Origin: an uncultured Lachnospiraceae bacterium
Lineage (GTDB): Bacteria > Bacillota > Clostridia > Lachnospirales > Lachnospiraceae
Reading direction: 5' to 3'
Length of the DNA stretch: 24,669 nucleotides
Assembly (NCBI GenBank): GCA_934330725.1
Contig: CAKRGM010000037.1
Location: 1-24,669 of the forward strand
The stretch's first letter is position 1, and every line of letters starts with the position of its first letter. The notes under the pieces are model-generated. The model did not search any database. It had not been told where the DNA came from and saw only the letters and a list, made by a program, of their open reading frames with translations. This document shows, one piece after another, positions 1-6,431 of the stretch. Made by a program: the position numbers and the translations under genes.

Positions 1-65
1 TTTTACCTTATCGCAAAGAAATCAGCTTAAATTTTAGTACTATTAGTGCGAATTATTTTTACCTT

Positions 66-224
66 TCAAAGCTGACTAAAACACTGCTGGGTTGACGTAT
101 TCTGCATAAATGTAATATACTTGAATATTGCATAAGCTACTGTTAAAACAAGAATTATCATTACAACAATATATATGCATGCAATATTAGATAACTTTGC
201 CTTTACTTTCGATTGTTTCTTCAT
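66..224 (-). CDS. Possible small single-pass membrane peptide (52 aa)
   Basis: An ATG at 224 opens a 52-codon frame ending in TGA at 66-68. The N-terminus is basic (MKKQSKVKAK). Residues of about 13-35 form one strongly hydrophobic segment (begins NIACIYIVV, ends VAYAIF), followed by a polar tail rich in Gln, Thr and Ser with one Cys. This is the shape of a small inner-membrane protein or a secreted/processed peptide. A weak purine-rich site (GTGAG) lies about 9 nt upstream of the ATG. It follows the TetR gene on the same strand after a 74-nt gap, so it could be read from the same transcript. I do not recognise a family. The alternative is a chance open frame in AT-rich DNA; the coherent basic-hydrophobic-polar order argues somewhat against that. 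Confidence 0.4.
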   Translation of the reverse strand: MKKQSKVKAKLSNIACIYIVVMIILVLTVAYAIFKYITFMQNTSTQQCFSQL

Positions 225-298
225 TTTTTGTTCTCACTTTTTCTTAACAAACATACAAAAAACAAAATCACCTTACAGGTCAGCCCCCTGCAGTAATT

Positions 299-901
299 TC
301 ATTTTTCACCAAACAAATAACTCTGTACAACTTCCTCAATCTGCTGCATGTATTCATCAAAAACATCTTTATTTGATGGCAGACATGCATCTTCTGACAT
401 CTTATCTACCATTGTAAAAAGAATCCTCGCCATTACTTTGTAACTGGCTCTTTTTTTCACTCCCTGGACCTTCTTTAATACCAGTTCAATATTGTCTATC
501 ACCTTATCCGTATTCTTAATATATAGTTCTCCCAGTTTTTTATTATCCTGTGCAAGCAGCTGGCATTCACTAAAAAAACGTCCTGTATTTACAGATCTTT
601 CCATCTGCGACCGGATATATTCTCTTATTGCACTGTCTTTGTCTTTAGACTCCTCAAGTGCCTTTCCAAGCTGTATGACTCCATCGGCTGAACCATTATG
701 ATATTGCCGTGTGAGCTCATAATACACTGCCATTTTATCTTTATAATAATTATAAAAATTCCCGACAGATATCCCCGCAAGCTTTGCTATTTCCTTAGTA
801 TTCGTATTAAAATAACCCTTTTCGCAAAATAACTTCCATGCCGCCGTATCAATTTTCTTTTTACTTTCAATGGTACGCTTCTGAACCTTTCTTTCCGCCA
901 T
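299..901 (-). CDS. TetR/AcrR-family transcriptional repressor
   Basis: Two-domain repressor of 200 residues, the usual TetR length. Residues about 10-58 form the N-terminal helix-turn-helix (FNTNTKEIAKLAGISVGNFY is the typical recognition region, followed by YYKDKMAVYYEL). The remainder is the variable all-helical ligand-binding domain, whose inducer cannot be read from sequence. An AGGTGAGGA-like ribosome binding site precedes the ATG. The gene diverges from an MFS transporter at 1065, the classical arrangement in which the repressor controls its own gene and an efflux pump. A minus-strand promoter (937-965) and two palindromes between the genes support this. Family assignment is secure; the regulated substrate is unknown. 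Confidence 0.9.
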   Translation of the reverse strand: MAERKVQKRTIESKKKIDTAAWKLFCEKGYFNTNTKEIAKLAGISVGNFYNYYKDKMAVYYELTRQYHNGSADGVIQLGKALEESKDKDSAIREYIRSQMERSVNTGRFFSECQLLAQDNKKLGELYIKNTDKVIDNIELVLKKVQGVKKRASYKVMARILFTMVDKMSEDACLPSNKDVFDEYMQQIEEVVQSYLFGEK

Positions 902-936
902 ATTTATATATTCCTCACCTGAATTTACTTATTATA

Positions 937-965
937 ATTTTAATTCATAACTATACATTTGTCAA
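937..965 (-). promoter_or_regulatory. Promoter of the tetR gene
   Basis: On the minus strand there is TTGACA (960-965), a 17-bp spacer and TAAAAT (937-942), placed 35 bp before the tetR start codon. Its -35 box lies only 4 bp from palindrome O1 (970-983), so bound repressor should hinder it. Confidence 0.6.
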
Positions 966-969
966 AAAA

Positions 970-983
970 TGAATTAAAGTTCA
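970..983. promoter_or_regulatory. Probable TetR operator O1
   Basis: TGAATTAAAGTTCA is a near-perfect palindrome (one mismatched pair) lying between the -35 boxes of the divergent tetR and MFS promoters. It matches the perfect palindrome at 1027-1040 in 13 of 14 positions, and both are followed by TTTTT. Two copies of one palindrome around divergent promoters is the expected arrangement for local TetR control. Confidence 0.65.
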
Positions 984-991
984 TTTTTCTG

Positions 992-1020
992 TTGACATCA
1001 TAAAACTATACGCATATAAT
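992..1020 (+). promoter_or_regulatory. Promoter of the MFS transporter
   Basis: Consensus sigma-A type promoter: TTGACA at 992-997, 17-bp spacer, TATAAT at 1015-1020. The expected start of transcription is near 1027, the first base of palindrome O2. A perfect promoter paired with an operator at the start site suggests strong expression when derepressed. Confidence 0.8.
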
Positions 1021-1026
1021 CGAATC

Positions 1027-1040
1027 TGAACTAAAGTTCA
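1027..1040. promoter_or_regulatory. Probable TetR operator O2
   Basis: TGAACTAAAGTTCA is a perfect palindrome with 6-bp arms and an AA centre, located over the predicted transcription start of the MFS gene, where a bound repressor would block initiation. It is the second copy of the O1 motif. Confidence 0.7.
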
Positions 1041-1064
1041 TTTTTATCCTAAGGAGATTATGTC

Positions 1065-2327
1065 ATGAATTCCCAAAAATTATTCAACCGGAATTTTACA
1101 ATTATTGCTGTGGGGCAATTTATTTCACTGCTTGGCAACAGTCTGCAGCGTTTTGCTTTTTCACTTTTTATTCTGGATCTTACAGGCTCTGCAATGATAT
1201 TTTCGATTATTGTCGCAGTTACATTTTTACCACAGATTCTGTTTTCACCATTTGGTGGTGCCATTGCCGACCGTTTTAGTAAAAAATGGATTATGGTAAT
1301 TTTAGACAGCATATCAGGACTGATGCTTCTGGCCTTTTACTTTTATTTTTCAAACACACAGAATATATCATGCCTTATGATAGGAATTCTTATGTTTTTA
1401 ATGACAATTATACAAAGCATTTATGACCCGGATGTTCGTGCTTCAATTCCCTGTGTAACTTCTGAATCTAATCTGTCTGGCGCAAACAGTGTAGTCAGCA
1501 TCATATCGGCTTTAACAAATATGCTTGGTCCCGTTGCTGCAGGATTTTTATATGGATTATACGGAATAAAAACGATTCTTCTTATTAATACAATAAGTTT
1601 TCTTGTTTCTGCCATTATGGAACTGTTTATCATACTTCCATTTAATAAAACAGCTATGACTGACAATGTATTAAAAGTATTTGTAAATGATATTAAAGAT
1701 GCCGGTTTCTTTCTTATACATACAAAACCAATAATCTTTAAAATGATTGTAATATCCAGCAGTCTGAATCTGTTCCTGACTCCTGTCTATTCAGTAGGCA
1801 TGCCTTATATGGAAAAGATTGTTTTTGGAGTATCAGATCAGCTCTACGGATTTGCAGAAGGCCTGGTTGGTGCAGGAATGATTATCGGTGCTCTTATTAC
1901 CGGTGTGATATCCAAAAAGATTCCATTTGAAAAACTGTATAAATATTTTTATGCGGTAACTTTTTCAATTGTAATAATGGGTGCATGCACTTTACCAGTT
2001 ATAATGTCTGCAACCGGTCCAAGCTATACTTCATACGTAATGTTTACCGCAAGTGCATTTATACTTTCCGTAGCAATCTCTATCGTTAATATACTATGCA
2101 TGACATACCTTCAGAAAGAAATCGATATAAAATATATGGGAAAAGCAATGGCACTTACAATTGCAATGTCAAATTCACTTTATCCTTTAGGTCAGATTTT
2201 CATTGGCGGATTATATAATATATTTTCATCAGCACTATGGTTTACATATGCAATTATAACAATATGTGCCCTGGTAATTACAGTTATAATGAAAGGGATG
2301 CTTGTTAAGGAGTTTCCAGAACGTTAG
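1065..2327 (+). CDS. MFS transporter, probable drug or metabolite efflux pump
   Basis: Major facilitator of 420 residues with about twelve hydrophobic segments over its whole length. The loop between helices 2 and 3 carries a motif A-like sequence (FGGAIADRFSKKW, about residues 64-76). The N-terminal half resembles the family of MFS proteins annotated as enterobactin-exporter-like or macrolide-efflux-like pumps in Firmicutes; this is a family resemblance and not a substrate call. The start is supported by AAGGAG at 1051-1056. Transcription is from the promoter at 992-1020 and probably repressed by the divergent TetR protein, possibly with the pumped compound as inducer. It is followed by a hairpin and the repeat array at 2342-2680. 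Confidence 0.88.
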   Translation: MNSQKLFNRNFTIIAVGQFISLLGNSLQRFAFSLFILDLTGSAMIFSIIVAVTFLPQILFSPFGGAIADRFSKKWIMVILDSISGLMLLAFYFYFSNTQNISCLMIGILMFLMTIIQSIYDPDVRASIPCVTSESNLSGANSVVSIISALTNMLGPVAAGFLYGLYGIKTILLINTISFLVSAIMELFIILPFNKTAMTDNVLKVFVNDIKDAGFFLIHTKPIIFKMIVISSSLNLFLTPVYSVGMPYMEKIVFGVSDQLYGFAEGLVGAGMIIGALITGVISKKIPFEKLYKYFYAVTFSIVIMGACTLPVIMSATGPSYTSYVMFTASAFILSVAISIVNILCMTYLQKEIDIKYMGKAMALTIAMSNSLYPLGQIFIGGLYNIFSSALWFTYAIITICALVITVIMKGMLVKEFPER

Positions 2328-2341
2328 AAAATAGGGGGGTA

Positions 2342-2408
2342 GGTGCAAAAAAAGAAAGTTTCAGTACTCCGTTTATTTAGTCGTACTTCAACTTTCTTTT
2401 TTTGCACC
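2342..2408 (+). terminator. Hairpin after the MFS gene, probable terminator
   Basis: A perfect 19-bp inverted repeat: GGTGCAAAAAAAGAAAGTT at 2342-2360 pairs with AACTTTCTTTTTTTGCACC at 2390-2408, with a 29-nt loop. It begins 14 nt after the MFS stop codon. The arms are A/T rich and the T tract lies inside the right arm, so it is not a textbook terminator. The right arm is also part of the 82-bp repeat and recurs three more times downstream. Confidence 0.5.
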
Positions 2409-2684
2409 CTGCCAGCCTCTATTTGCATAGATAAGCAAGCTTCACAATCTCCGCTTGTTTAGTCGTTCTTCAACTTTCTTTTTTTGCACTCTGCCAGCCG
2501 CTATTCGCATAGATAAGCAAGCTTCACAATCTCTGTTTGTTTAGTCGTTCTTCAACTTTCTTTTTTTACACCCTGCCAGCCGCTATTCGCATAGATAAGC
2601 AAGCTTCACAATCTCCGTTTGTTTAGTCGTTCTTCAACTTCCTTTTTTTGCACCCTGCCAGCCGCTATTCACATAGATATCACA
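2358..2684. repeat. 82-bp tandem repeat, about four copies
   Basis: Units begin at about 2358 (first, diverged in its first 20 bases), 2439, 2521 and 2603. The two central units are exactly 82 bp. Each unit runs GCTTCACAATCTC, then GTTTAGTCGTTCTTCAAC, a poly-T block, CACCCTGCCAGCC and CATAGATAAGCAA. The last unit is cut short at CATAGAT and runs into the hemL-side hairpin. Units differ at a few positions each, so the array is not brand new. 82 is not a multiple of three and no frame stays open, so it is non-coding. This explains most of the 430-bp gap between the MFS gene and hemL. Confidence 0.9.
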
Positions 2685-2696
2685 TAGACGGAGGCT

Positions 2697-2754
2697 GGAA
2701 AATAACAAATTTATAAGCAGCGAGAGCGTGCCTGCGTTAAATTTGTTATTTTCC
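2697..2754 (-). terminator. Terminator-like hairpin after hemL
   Basis: A perfect 17-bp inverted repeat (GGAAAATAACAAATTTA at 2697-2713; its complement at 2738-2754) with a 24-nt GC-richer loop, beginning 3 nt beyond the hemL stop codon. There is no T tract beyond the stem on the minus strand, so it may act as an mRNA 3' end stabiliser as much as a terminator. The loop contains a GCAG/CTGC inner pair. Confidence 0.55.
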
Positions 2755-2757
2755 CAC

Positions 2758-4032
2758 TTACAACTCTTTACCCGCACTGCGTATTACTTCACATGTATGC
2801 TCAATTTCTTCATCGGTATGCTGCATTGACAAAAATTGTATTTCGTACTGTGACGGTGCAACGTAGATTCCATGATTTAACAGATAATGGAAGTATTTTG
2901 CAAACATTTCTGTATCTGATGTTGATGCTGTTTTAAAATCTATAACCTCTTTATCTGTAAAGAATATGCTGTAAAGTGAACCAGCACGGTTAACACATGC
3001 ATTTGGAAATGCCTCTTTTAATGCAGTTGTTATCTTTATTGCATTTTCTTCAAGCTTTGCATATTTATCTTTGTTTTCCATAAGTTTTGTAAGTGTTATG
3101 ATTCCGGCTGCTGTTGCAACAGGATTTCCTGACAAGGTTCCTGCCTGATAAACGCTTCCGACCGGTGAAACCATTTCCATGATTTCTCTTTTTCCACCGT
3201 ACATTCCCATTGGCATACCTCCGCCAATAATCTTTCCAAGGGTTGTCATATCGGGCTTAATGCCATAATATCCCTGTGCTCCGCCAAGTCCCATTCTGAA
3301 GCCTGTAATAACCTCATCAAATATTAATACTGTTCCGTTTTTTTCTGTAATATCTCTTAAAAATTTAAGAAAACCTTCTTTTGGAGGCACGCATCCCATA
3401 TTGGCTGCAACAGGCTCAACAACTACTGCTGCAATCTGTTCAGGATATGCCTCAAATAAAGCTTTAACTGACTCTGTATCATTATAATTTGCCAGAAGTG
3501 TAGTCTTTGTATAACCTGCCGGTACTCCTGCACTGTCAGGTGCACTTTCAGTCATTGCTCCTGACCCCGCCTTTACTAAAAGTCCATCGGAATGGCCATG
3601 GTAACAGCCCTTGAATTTTATAATATAATCACGCTTTGTGTATCCTCTTGCTGCACGAATTGCACTCATTACAGCCTCTGTACCTGAACTTACGAGTCTA
3701 AGCATCTCAACTGAAGGAATATTTTTCGTGATCAGCCTGGCAAGCTCAAGCTCCTTACCTGTAGGAGCTCCAAATGAAAGGCCGTTATCACATGCCTGTT
3801 TAACAGCATTTATTACATCATCATCGGCATGTCCAAGAATTGCAGGTCCCCATGAATTAACATAGTCAATGTATTCATTTCCATCGACATCATATACATG
3901 AGATCCTTTTGCACGCTTAATAAATACAGGTGTTCCACCAACCGAACCATACGCACGGACAGGACTGTTTACACCACCCGGCATATATTTTACTGATTCA
4001 CTAAATAACTTTTCTGACTGAAAGTTTTCCAT
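2758..4032 (-). CDS. hemL: Glutamate-1-semialdehyde 2,1-aminomutase
   Basis: PLP-dependent aminomutase that converts glutamate-1-semialdehyde to 5-aminolevulinate, the second step of the C5 tetrapyrrole route. With the start at 4032 it has 424 residues, typical for HemL. Visible signatures are PGGVNSPVRA near the N-terminus, the SSGTEA PLP-phosphate region (115-120), FDEVITGFR (238-246) and the PLP lysine K267 in TTLGKIIGGGMP. The frame extends ten codons further to 4062, but ATG 4032 has AGGAGG at 4041-4046 and gives the family N-terminus, so I prefer it. It is the last gene of the hem cluster, starting 20 nt after hemA, whose stop codon lies just upstream of the ribosome binding site. A hairpin follows. 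Confidence 0.96.
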   Translation of the reverse strand: MENFQSEKLFSESVKYMPGGVNSPVRAYGSVGGTPVFIKRAKGSHVYDVDGNEYIDYVNSWGPAILGHADDDVINAVKQACDNGLSFGAPTGKELELARLITKNIPSVEMLRLVSSGTEAVMSAIRAARGYTKRDYIIKFKGCYHGHSDGLLVKAGSGAMTESAPDSAGVPAGYTKTTLLANYNDTESVKALFEAYPEQIAAVVVEPVAANMGCVPPKEGFLKFLRDITEKNGTVLIFDEVITGFRMGLGGAQGYYGIKPDMTTLGKIIGGGMPMGMYGGKREIMEMVSPVGSVYQAGTLSGNPVATAAGIITLTKLMENKDKYAKLEENAIKITTALKEAFPNACVNRAGSLYSIFFTDKEVIDFKTASTSDTEMFAKYFHYLLNHGIYVAPSQYEIQFLSMQHTDEEIEHTCEVIRSAGKEL

Positions 4033-4052
4033 CTGTTTTTTCCTCCTGTTAT

Positions 4053-5282
4053 CTAAATCCATTTTTTAAGATTATCAAATGTATCAAAAACTGTCTTCAT
4101 ACTATCAACATCAAGCTCTTTTTTTAGTGTGAATATCATCTTTTCAAAAGAGACCCTTCCAAAAGCATCTTTCCACTCACCAATATGACTATAATATTTA
4201 TGAAATGTCAGTTCTTTTAAAAGATCCTGTATTTCTTCTTTCATTATAAATTCAGCACGCTCAACCTTTGCAAGTTTATGTGACGTATTCTCTTTTGAAA
4301 CAGTCTCAAAATAATCAATGTTATAAAGTGTTATTTTATCTATATCTGCAATATCCGGATCAATATCCCTTGGCATTGCAAGATCAATAAACAGTCTGTT
4401 TTTTTCCTCATGGATGGATTCACATACCTCATCTGCACATAATGTATAATGCGGGCTTGACGTTGCACTTATAACAACATCAGCCTTATCAAGCCAGTCA
4501 TAACGGCTTGAGAATGGAATTATTTGCACTTGTTCATAGACCGATGCATAATCTATTGCATCATTATAATTCCTGATTGTTCCAATTATATTAATGCCCT
4601 GCTTACACATCAGATTTTTTGCGATTGTACCACCAATTTTTCCTGAAAGCCCAAGTATAAGGACATTTTTTTTAATAAAATCTTTTTTTGCAGTTTCATC
4701 GCAATCACCAGATGCTTTAGCTTCATTTTTTCCACCAATATTAAAATCAGCTGCCTCATTTGCAACAATTGTTGTAATTGAAACCGGAACACTGGATATT
4801 TTTGTATCTGTCTTTATCTTTTTGGCACAACCAATGGCACGCTGAAATACCATATTTATCTCATAATCAGCTGCATGCCATTCCTCTGACTGCTCATATG
4901 CTTCCTTTACCTGACGCAGTATCTCATCCTCGCCTAATATTTTAGATTCAAGCCCACCGCATACTTTGAAAAGATGAGTGACAGCCATATTTCCTTCATA
5001 TACATTAAGATATGAAAGCATCTGCCTGTATGAAGTTCCAAGAAATAACGCAAATTCCTTCTGAACCTGTTCTAAAACTGTTATATCTGCCGCCCCATCT
5101 GATGATGTATCCGTGCTAAAATAAAGTTCTGTCCGGTTACATGTACATAACACGACTCCACCATTCCACAAGCCTTTGTCCGTAAGATATTTCGTAAATT
5201 CTTCGCGTTTTTCCGGTCCAAGTGCGTATTTTTCACGTATCTGTGCCGGTGCTCTTTTATGACTAATACTAATGCAAAACAT
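4053..5282 (-). CDS. hemA: Glutamyl-tRNA reductase
   Basis: NADPH-dependent reduction of glutamyl-tRNA(Glu) to glutamate-1-semialdehyde, first step of the C5 route. The 409-residue protein shows the catalytic-domain motif CTCNRTELY with nucleophile C48, the HLFKVCGGLESKILGEDEI signature, and an NADPH-binding Rossmann region starting KNVLILGLSGKIGG. Two oddities: a low-complexity insert (GGKNEAKASGDCDETAKKD) lies just before the Rossmann domain, and the glycine motif GLSGKIG differs from the usual GAGxMG. The C-terminal dimerisation part is short and diverged. A GTG at 5294 would add four residues, but ATG 5282 has GGAG 6 nt upstream and gives the family start. hemB ends 20 nt upstream. Confidence 0.93.
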   Translation of the reverse strand: MFCISISHKRAPAQIREKYALGPEKREEFTKYLTDKGLWNGGVVLCTCNRTELYFSTDTSSDGAADITVLEQVQKEFALFLGTSYRQMLSYLNVYEGNMAVTHLFKVCGGLESKILGEDEILRQVKEAYEQSEEWHAADYEINMVFQRAIGCAKKIKTDTKISSVPVSITTIVANEAADFNIGGKNEAKASGDCDETAKKDFIKKNVLILGLSGKIGGTIAKNLMCKQGINIIGTIRNYNDAIDYASVYEQVQIIPFSSRYDWLDKADVVISATSSPHYTLCADEVCESIHEEKNRLFIDLAMPRDIDPDIADIDKITLYNIDYFETVSKENTSHKLAKVERAEFIMKEEIQDLLKELTFHKYYSHIGEWKDAFGRVSFEKMIFTLKKELDVDSMKTVFDTFDNLKKWI

Positions 5283-5302
5283 ATTTTTCTCCACGGGAGA
5301 GA

Positions 5303-6286
5303 TTACCCAATCCTTCCTTCCTTAATAAATCCTGCAATTTCCTTTGCATAATAAGAAAGAATCATATTACTTCCTGCACGATACATACTTGCAGCCGTTT
5401 CGCATATCATATTGTCCTCATCAATATACCCAAGCTTTGCAGCCGCTTTTATCATTGCATATTCACCGCTTACACTGTATGTTGCAATAGGCACATTTAC
5501 AAGATCAGCGGCTTCGCGCACAATATCAAGATATGAAAGAGCCGGTTTAATCATAATGATATCAGCGCCTTCATCAACATCCTGAAGCACTTCTTTTAAT
5601 GCCTCTTTTCTGTTGTGATAATCCATCTGATAACTCTTTCTGTCGCCAAATGCAGGTGCAGAGCCTGCTGCATCACGGAACGGACCATAAAATGAAGATG
5701 CATATTTTGCAGCATATGACATAATTGGAACCGTCACATGTCCGTTTTTATCAAGTATCTGACGTATCTTTGCAACTCTTCCGTCCATCATATCAGAAGG
5801 TGCAATCATATCAGCACCTGCCTCAACCTGTGAAAGTGCAATTCTTGCAATGTATTCAAGAGTTTTATCATTATCAACATATTCGCCGTCAAGTATTCCG
5901 CAGTGTCCGTGTGATGTATATTCACACATACAAGTATCCGCAATGTAGTAAAGTTCAGGTACTTCTGCCTTTGCAGCACGCAACGCTTTCTGAATGATTC
6001 CGTCTTCACTCCAGCTTTCACTGCCAACGCTGTCCTTATGGTCAGGTATTCCAAACAACATTACCGATGGAACTCCTGCCTTTGCCACCTCTTCAAGTGC
6101 GGCAGGAAGCATATCTATGCTATAACGATACTGCCCCGGCATAGTCGGAATCTCCTCTTTAATATTCTTTCCTTCCTTTACAAACATCGGGTAAATCAAA
6201 GACGATGCATCCATTCTTGTTTCCCTTACCATTTTTCTAAGTACCGGCGTAGTTCTTAAACGTCTTGATCTATGCACTAATTCCAT
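5303..6286 (-). CDS. hemB: Porphobilinogen synthase (5-aminolevulinate dehydratase)
   Basis: Condenses two 5-aminolevulinate molecules to porphobilinogen. The 327-residue length is standard. Both Schiff-base lysines are visible: K194 in SYAAKYASSFYGPFRDA and K247 in MIKPALSYLDIV. The three cysteines C119, C121 and C129 in DTCMCEYTSHGHCG mark it as a zinc-dependent enzyme rather than the magnesium-only type. The ATG at 6286 has a modest GAGAGTGG site upstream. It lies between the hemC-cobA-hemD fusion (145 bp upstream) and hemA (20 bp downstream). Confidence 0.97.
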   Translation of the reverse strand: MELVHRSRRLRTTPVLRKMVRETRMDASSLIYPMFVKEGKNIKEEIPTMPGQYRYSIDMLPAALEEVAKAGVPSVMLFGIPDHKDSVGSESWSEDGIIQKALRAAKAEVPELYYIADTCMCEYTSHGHCGILDGEYVDNDKTLEYIARIALSQVEAGADMIAPSDMMDGRVAKIRQILDKNGHVTVPIMSYAAKYASSFYGPFRDAAGSAPAFGDRKSYQMDYHNRKEALKEVLQDVDEGADIIMIKPALSYLDIVREAADLVNVPIATYSVSGEYAMIKAAAKLGYIDEDNMICETAASMYRAGSNMILSYYAKEIAGFIKEGRIG

Positions 6287-6431
6287 GTTAATCCACTCTC
6301 TTTCTCTTAAATGTTTCTTTTAAATATTTTCAAAATATTCTTAAAATATTTTTTTGTTTCTTTGAACTGTTACTTTCAAATGTTTCTTTCAAATTTATCT
6401 TAGATTTTAAATAATTATTTAGAAATCACAA
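6287..6431. other. AT-rich spacer between hemD and hemB
   Basis: A 145-bp gap of very high A+T content inside the hem gene run. It holds an 8-bp inverted repeat AATATTTT/AAAATATT (6323-6339) and two direct copies of AAATGTTTCTTT (about 6309 and 6377). There is no convincing promoter or riboswitch and no terminator T tract. It could hold an internal promoter for hemB-hemA-hemL or an mRNA processing site; sequence alone does not decide. Confidence 0.4.

Noticed and set aside
92..118. TTGACG ... TAATAT as a plus-strand promoter
   Set aside because: The spacer is only 15 bp and no plus-strand gene follows; the bases are also explained as part of the minus-strand small frame.
175..417. 80-codon plus-strand frame at the left end
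   Set aside because: It overlaps the 3' end of the TetR gene antisense and has no plausible start signal; the minus-strand small peptide at 66-224 is a better reading of this area.
2358..2684. The 82-bp repeats as a CRISPR array
   Set aside because: The repetition is continuous over the whole 82 bp, with no unique spacers, and there are no cas genes nearby.
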